Positions 59,242 to 64,000 of a stretch of 64,000 nucleotides of DNA are shown piece by piece (the stretch's first letter is position 1; each line of letters opens with the position of its first letter). The stretch spans positions 28,482,758 to 28,546,757 of the forward strand of contig NC_016135.3 in assembly GCF_000005505.3 (NCBI RefSeq). Reading direction: 5' to 3'. The notes below the pieces were generated by a model. The model was given only the letters and a program-made list of their open reading frames with translations, was not told the DNA's origin and ran no database searches. This DNA comes from Brachypodium distachyon (Eukaryota; Streptophyta; Magnoliopsida; Poales; Poaceae). The translations under genes and the position numbers were made by a program.

Positions 59242-60984
59242 TCAAGTCAAGGTATGGGGCGTGGCAACAACAATGGCAGTCTGGTTCAGAACGGGGTCGG
59301 CGGTGGCATTGGCCATCCTCCGTTGATGCTCGAGCGCCGCCCTCTGCGTGGGCGGCAGCGCGCAGAACCTGGCGGCCAGCTCTCGCGGCGCGATTCGGTC
59401 GTGCAGCGCCCACCACATGGCGTGGGCGTCATCGCTGGCGAAGCGGCGCATGGACGGCACGTCCCAGTTGCAGTCGTGGTCGCGGAGGCACATCCACGGC
59501 TTGATGCCCAGGTAATGCATCACGTAGTAGTGCGCCGGCGCCGGCGCCGGCGAGGAAACTGCGAGGTTGTACTTGAGGACGTTGAGGGCATGCGGCAGGC
59601 GGTGCCACCAGACGAATGCCTCGTTCAGGAACCCCTGGTCGCCGCCGTTGTACGACACCACCTCCTGCACGCTCGCCATCAGCATCTCGAACGTGCAGCT
59701 GCAGGGCTCCAGCACCATCACTCCCGAGTTGAAGAGCGAGCCGCTGTTGCCCGTCGCGCTGATCGAGGACGAAGCTTGGGAGCCGAAGAGGAAGTCGATG
59801 TTGCGGAGCACGAGCTGGTCGGAGTCCACGAACACCACCACGTCGTAGTCCCCGGCCAGGAGCTGCCACAGCCGGAGCTTGCTGTAGTTGTACTCGTTGT
59901 AGGTCCCGGGCACGGCGTGCGGGTTGCGGATGCGCTCCATGGGCCGGACCTGCCACCCCGCCGCCGCCAGAGCCGCGCGCTGGTCGGCGCTGATGCTGGC
60001 GTGGTCGACGAGCGCCACCATGTCCTTGGTGGAGCCCGAGAGGCGGATGCTCTGCGCCGTCGCGATGGCGCCGCACACGTACGCGTCCGACGAGTGCAGC
60101 ACCGTCGCGTACGCCTGACGGCTTGAGCGAACACTAGCAGGAGGAGGCTTGGGCTCATGATGTTGCTGAGGGGGGAGACGCTGGGCGAGGTCGCATGAGC
60201 CCACGGGCAGGCGGATGCGGCTGCGGAGGTAGCTCGAGTCCGGTGGCGTCCGGTAGAGCCAGGCGTGGCCGTGGCGGCGGACGAGGTGCTTGCAGGGGAA
60301 GAGGTTGGGCAGGGGAAGGCACTCGGACACGACGAGGACCTCTGCTGCCGACGCCCAGACGGCCAGCTTGGCTGCGGAGAGCTGGAGGTGCAGCCTGCCT
60401 ACGTCTCTCGTGATCCATGAGCTGCTGCTGCTGCTGCTTGTGTTGAGGCGGCGGCAGGGGAGCTTGACGGCGACGAGGTGGAAGGGTCGTTGTGATGATG
60501 GCACGTGAGGGTCGGGGAAGGAGGGGCAGCTCTTGTTGTTGAGCTTGTCCTCGTCGATCCACTCCGGGTACAGCTCCGCCCACGTCACGCCGCTGTCCAC
60601 CGCCTGCAGCCGCACCGCTCGGATCAATGCACCACCTGCTGCGCTCCTCCTCCACCGCTTCACCTCCGCCGGGCTGAAGTTGAGCAGCGCCACCCGACGC
60701 CGACGCCCAATGTTGCTGGGTGTTACTCGGGCGATGCTGTCCCAATCCACCTGGTAACTGGAGGCGTAGGGAGGCTGCGGAATACTAGTTGTTCTAGTAC
60801 TAGGAGGGAGCAGCTCAAGGTAATTGCGGCGGTGCTGCATGGTCTTGATCAACACGGCGACGAGGGCGCATATGAGCAGGGTGATGGAGAAGAGCACCGC
60901 TACCACTGCCTGCTTCTTATTGCTCTTCTTATTCTTCTTCCCTCCTATAGCTGCTGCCGCTGCTGCACTGCCGCCACTAACCAT
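59242..60984 (-). CDS. xylan glucuronosyltransferase, GUX type (GT8)
   Basis: An intronless gene of 580 residues. GUX enzymes add glucuronic acid from UDP-GlcA onto the xylan backbone in the Golgi. It is a type II membrane protein: a basic N-terminus (KKNKKSNKKQ), one anchor (about 26-46, VVAVLFSITLLICALVAVL), then a stem with a GUX-specific domain (DWDSIARVTPSNIG, WAELYPEWIDED). The GT8 domain runs from about residue 290: AYATVLHSSDAYVCGAIATA, the metal-binding DSD in VVFVDSDQLVLRNIDFL (387-389), NSGVMVLEPC, GDQGFLNEAF and HYLGIKPWMC. The catalytic motifs are complete. Which GUX subgroup is unclear, and the presence of introns in many relatives makes the single exon notable. The Gln/His/Pro stretch at 272-282 is a variable linker. 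Confidence 0.93.
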   Translation of the reverse strand: MVSGGSAAAAAAIGGKKNKKSNKKQAVVAVLFSITLLICALVAVLIKTMQHRRNYLELLPPSTRTTSIPQPPYASSYQVDWDSIARVTPSNIGRRRRVALLNFSPAEVKRWRRSAAGGALIRAVRLQAVDSGVTWAELYPEWIDEDKLNNKSCPSFPDPHVPSSQRPFHLVAVKLPCRRLNTSSSSSSSWITRDVGRLHLQLSAAKLAVWASAAEVLVVSECLPLPNLFPCKHLVRRHGHAWLYRTPPDSSYLRSRIRLPVGSCDLAQRLPPQQHHEPKPPPASVRSSRQAYATVLHSSDAYVCGAIATAQSIRLSGSTKDMVALVDHASISADQRAALAAAGWQVRPMERIRNPHAVPGTYNEYNYSKLRLWQLLAGDYDVVVFVDSDQLVLRNIDFLFGSQASSSISATGNSGSLFNSGVMVLEPCSCTFEMLMASVQEVVSYNGGDQGFLNEAFVWWHRLPHALNVLKYNLAVSSPAPAPAHYYVMHYLGIKPWMCLRDHDCNWDVPSMRRFASDDAHAMWWALHDRIAPRELAARFCALPPTQRAALEHQRRMANATADPVLNQTAIVVATPHTLT

Positions 60985-61979
60985 GCCGACCTTGCCAACT
61001 TCCTGCCCTGCGCTACGCTATGCTCTGCTCTGCTTCACTTCCCGAATGCATGCACCTAGCTACTTACCATCATCTATTCTGCAAACAAGCTACTCCGTAG
61101 CATATATAGCATGCATAATTTGACTGGCCTGGCTGCAAATAAATTTGTCTGTAATCTACTCTCTGATTTGATTGGCGTTAACTAGGAGTAATTCATAAGT
61201 TAGTGAGATGTATATGACCGGTCTCCATGTGGAGAATTCTCAAAGGAAATAACGTACCATAGTCTACTGCATGCTGGCCGGATCGATCGAGTTTTCTCGC
61301 AACTAAGATATGGAGCCATTTGGAGACCGGATCCATAGTCTATCGAATTGTCCTCCACTGGACAATAATATAAGCTAGCGCCATTTGGCGTCAGGTGAGC
61401 AGCGAACTACTACATAGTATACGCGCGTGGAGTAGTAATAATTTAAAGATGCTTCCAATATCGTCTCAACTGCCTAGTAGCATGTCTGAAATGTTTTGCT
61501 TGGTCAACTCATGGCAGGCAGGCAGTTACAGAACCAGATGGAGGACTTGTGCGTTCCTGTATGTCTGTCAGCCTTCTGATCGGGCTTGTACTGGTTTGAA
61601 GCTGCGAGTGTACTACTACTAGCGAATGGGTCCTCTACTCTCGCGGTCGCGCTCGCATAGCCAGTTTTGGTCTGCAGATGGAACGACTGGTTAGCAGCAG
61701 ATCTCAGACCAATCAGCTACCACCAACCATGCATCTGTCCACTGCATCGTATACTGGCTCGATATGATCAGCTGCACACCACATTTCTACGTACGCTCAA
61801 GGTTGCAGTACAAAGTTGTAATATTTATATATGACGAAAGCTTGCCGCACGTGTAGTATTATTTGGTACATTTTGAAGCGGAAAGAGTGTCGTTATTATC
61901 GTACATGCATATATGATCGATCGATGATGGAATGGATTCACTTCACGATATGCCTGCCTGCAAGGGGGGATGATAATAA
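60985..61979. promoter_or_regulatory. GUX promoter (TATA at 61103-61108) and spacer
   Basis: tatata on the minus strand lies about 120 bp upstream of the GUX start codon. The rest is the AT-rich spacer to the peroxidase gene, with no other gene visible. Confidence 0.5.
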
Positions 61980-63062
61980 TTAATTGATGATCCTGCAGCT
62001 CTTCCTGACGTTTCCTTTGGGGTTGAGGTCGAGCGTGCCCATCTTGATCATGCCCTGGATGAAGGTGTCGAAGAACATGTCCGGGCTATCGGCGAACATG
62101 TGGACGAGGCTGGACGTGTCAGGCGACCCGGCCAGCGTCTGGTCCGACGTCAGCAGCGCCTTGCTTCCCTGGATTCCCCTGAAGTAGTCCGTGTCGAAGA
62201 CGTTGCTGGTGGCGTCCAGCTTGGCTGTGGCCCCGTCGCCTCCTTTCTTGCACGTGGTCGCCAACGTGGCCGCCATCTGGGCGTCCAGCGTGGGGTCCAA
62301 CTTGTTGCCGCTGACGCGGTTCTTGAAGTTTGCGCAGTGGGCCTGCCCCAGCGTATGCGCCCCGGACAGGGCCACCAGCTCTGCCACGGTGAACCCATGG
62401 GAAGCGAACACGGTCTTGAGCTCCGACACCTGGAGTGTGGCTGCGGGCAGCGCGCTGGTGTCCGCCGCGTCGGAGACGAAGCCGTCGCGCCGCCCCGTGG
62501 CCACGTCGTAGTAGGGCCCCCCGGCCATGTAGACGGAGTCTCTGGCGGCCAGCGCGAGGACGTCGGCGCAGGAGACGGTGCCGGGGCAGCGGTCCTCGAG
62601 GGCGGCCTTGACGGCGTCGATGACCTCGAAGCCCCGGAGGCTCTTGTTGGTGAGGGCGTCCTTCTCGGCGGTGGCCTTGTGGGTGGAATCGAGGAGGACG
62701 GAGGCGTCGCAGCCGCGGACGAAGCAGTCGTGGAAGTGGAGTCGGATGAGGCTGGCGGCGAGGGTTGGGTCCTTGTAGATGGCCTCGCCCACCACGTCTC
62801 GGACGATCATCTCCGCGTAGGGGCAGCTCATGGAGTAGTACTCCATGCTCAGCACATCACCGGCTGAAGACTCATCACCATCATATCCATATCCGCCCGA
62901 TCCTGGATATCCTCCTCCTCCATATCCTCCATACCCTCCTGGTCCTTGTGCTGCTACGCCACCCTCTGCCGCCATTAGCAACAGCAATAATAGGGCCACT
63001 GCTACTACTGCACCAGCGATTCCACTAGCAATACCACGACTAGTAGTAGAATAGCTCATCAT
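61980..63062 (-). CDS. class III secretory peroxidase with Gly/Tyr-rich N-terminal extension
   Basis: An intronless gene of 360 residues. Class III peroxidases use H2O2 to oxidise phenolics in the cell wall (lignin, suberin, cross-links). A signal or anchor segment (about 17-38) is followed by a Gly/Tyr-rich stretch (about 40-62, with GGYGGYGGGGYPG) and then the peroxidase domain from about residue 70. Distal catalytic Arg and His are in LIRLHFHDCFVRGCDASVLL (R107, H111). Proximal haem His is in ALSGAHTLGQAHC. The four disulfide Cys pairs appear present (for example YSMSCPYAE, CPGTVSCADV, TTCKK and RKSCRIIN). Most relatives have up to three introns and begin the mature domain a few residues after the signal; both features differ here. 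Confidence 0.93.
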   Translation of the reverse strand: MMSYSTTSRGIASGIAGAVVAVALLLLLLMAAEGGVAAQGPGGYGGYGGGGYPGSGGYGYDGDESSAGDVLSMEYYSMSCPYAEMIVRDVVGEAIYKDPTLAASLIRLHFHDCFVRGCDASVLLDSTHKATAEKDALTNKSLRGFEVIDAVKAALEDRCPGTVSCADVLALAARDSVYMAGGPYYDVATGRRDGFVSDAADTSALPAATLQVSELKTVFASHGFTVAELVALSGAHTLGQAHCANFKNRVSGNKLDPTLDAQMAATLATTCKKGGDGATAKLDATSNVFDTDYFRGIQGSKALLTSDQTLAGSPDTSSLVHMFADSPDMFFDTFIQGMIKMGTLDLNPKGNVRKSCRIIN

Positions 63063-63160
63063 ATCTCGGCGCTCTTGCTGTATGTGTACGTAGTCTTGAT
63101 TAATTTGGGTCGATCGATCAATTGTTGTAGGCTTATTGTAAGTATGTATGGGTACGTAGG

Positions 63161-63168
63161 TATATATA
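63161..63168 (-). promoter_or_regulatory. TATA box of the peroxidase gene
   Basis: tatatata on the minus strand, about 100 bp upstream of the start codon at 63062. Confidence 0.6.
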
Positions 63169-64000
63169 GAGGCCGGGCTGGGCTGGGCTGGCCAAGCAAG
63201 CTAGGTAAGGGAGCGAGAGCTTCATGGATATGCATGCTTACGTAAGACAGCTAGATCCAGATGTATTCATGCATGCATGTATTCAAGTGTGCAAGTTAAT
63301 TGTAGCATCAGTACGTATTCAGGTGGCTGGGGAGATATCGGTCGAGCTAGAGAGACGATTAACCGAACAAGTACGTTATTTAGGTGCATGCATGCCGACC
63401 TGCATACGTAATCCGATCAGATGATTAAGATATACGGCTAGTGCTAGCACGAGATCCATTAGTGGAGTATCAAATATTAATGGAATTCTGCTATATCATG
63501 CATCCTCTGGCTAGTGTACGTCGTATTGCATTGCATGTGTCAACATCCAATTGTTAAGGACAGGAATTAGAAGCTAGTGGGTCACTAGCTAGCAGATAGA
63601 GAAAAATTCCCTATCAAAATCAAATCTTGCATGTATATATGCTGACGAATTGAATCTTCTATATATATATACATCTATAGGTTCAAATTCAGTTTGTAAT
63701 ATAGTATGCTATAGTGTTGGTTGCATTGTTGTCGTGCACCCGGCGGCCGGCTGCTGGCAACACGTGCGTGTATAAAGCGGGTGTCAAATGCGCCACCCAT
63801 CCATCCATCCATTTAGATGAGCATGCACATAGATTAAGTGGAGTCTGCATGATATCCTCACGAGTGCATGGATTACCTAATCGATCCCACTAATAACAGT
63901 TTTGATGGCTCTGACGATTTCGCACGCGCGCGCGTATGTTTTTTCTACGGAAAACAGATTTTGCGTACGAAACAACTGTTCTAGTAAAAGTGGATTGTCC
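63169..64000. other. peroxidase upstream region
   Basis: Many TGCATG/CATGCA strings (RY-like motifs) and TA-rich runs (about 63630-63680) occur, but no gene. The window ends here. Confidence 0.4.

Noticed and set aside
59233..60126. 297-codon plus-strand ORF opposite the GUX gene
   Set aside because: Shadow frame of the GT8 coding sequence (Val/Arg/His-rich). The minus frame has all GT8 motifs.
1..64000. CRISPR arrays, bacterial operons, integrons or phage genes
   Set aside because: The sequence is plainly plant nuclear DNA with introns, MITEs and plant gene families; none of the tandem arrays has CRISPR spacing or unique spacers.

Overview
This is a grass (Poaceae) nuclear chromosome segment. 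The evidence is plant-only gene families (farnesylcysteine lyase, STAY-GREEN-like, GUX glucuronosyltransferase, proteinaceous RNase P, plant NIPA transporter), very GC-rich first exons, GT-AG introns and Stowaway MITEs ending in CTCCCTCCG. A pooid grass is likely; I cannot name the species. Exon junctions given here were worked out by eye from splice signals, reading phase and family knowledge.

Layout. 1-5.2 kb holds no convincing gene: dispersed repeats, a possible minus-strand solo LTR, and short duplications around Stowaway hairpins. 5.5-14.5 kb has three plus-strand genes: a PMT-type Golgi methyltransferase, organellar RNase P (PRORP) and a STAY-GREEN-like Mg-dechelatase. 14.5-19.1 kb is repeat-rich, with a transposon-protein fragment and a tandem array of about 115 bp units. 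19.1-25.9 kb (minus) is a 20-exon SNF2 ATPase of the CHR24/ERCC6-like type. 27.4-32.4 kb (plus) has farnesylcysteine lyase and a plastid-type signal peptidase I. 33.3-36.1 kb (minus) is a NIPA-family Mg transporter. 36.5-38.3 kb is a noncoding repeat field, followed by a PPR-gene relic. 39.7-41.6 kb (minus) is an intronless ABCG half-transporter.

43,269-51,157 is a complete Mutator-like element. It is flanked by a perfect 9 bp target-site duplication, has Mu-like terminal inverted repeats, and carries an apparently intact transposase gene plus two further genes: an Ala/Pro-rich membrane protein, and a GRF zinc-finger protein with a coiled coil and C-terminal membrane anchor on the opposite strand. 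This is the most interesting object in the window.

52.3-64 kb has a U-box E3 ligase (plus), a RABC/Rab18-type GTPase (minus), and three intronless minus-strand genes for secreted or Golgi proteins that act on the cell wall: a PMEI/invertase-inhibitor, a GUX xylan glucuronosyltransferase, and a class III peroxidase with an unusual Gly/Tyr-rich N-terminal extension.

The host genes look like ordinary single-copy euchromatic neighbours and are not an operon. The only functional theme is the cell wall (PMT, ABCG, PMEI, GUX, peroxidase), which may be coincidence.
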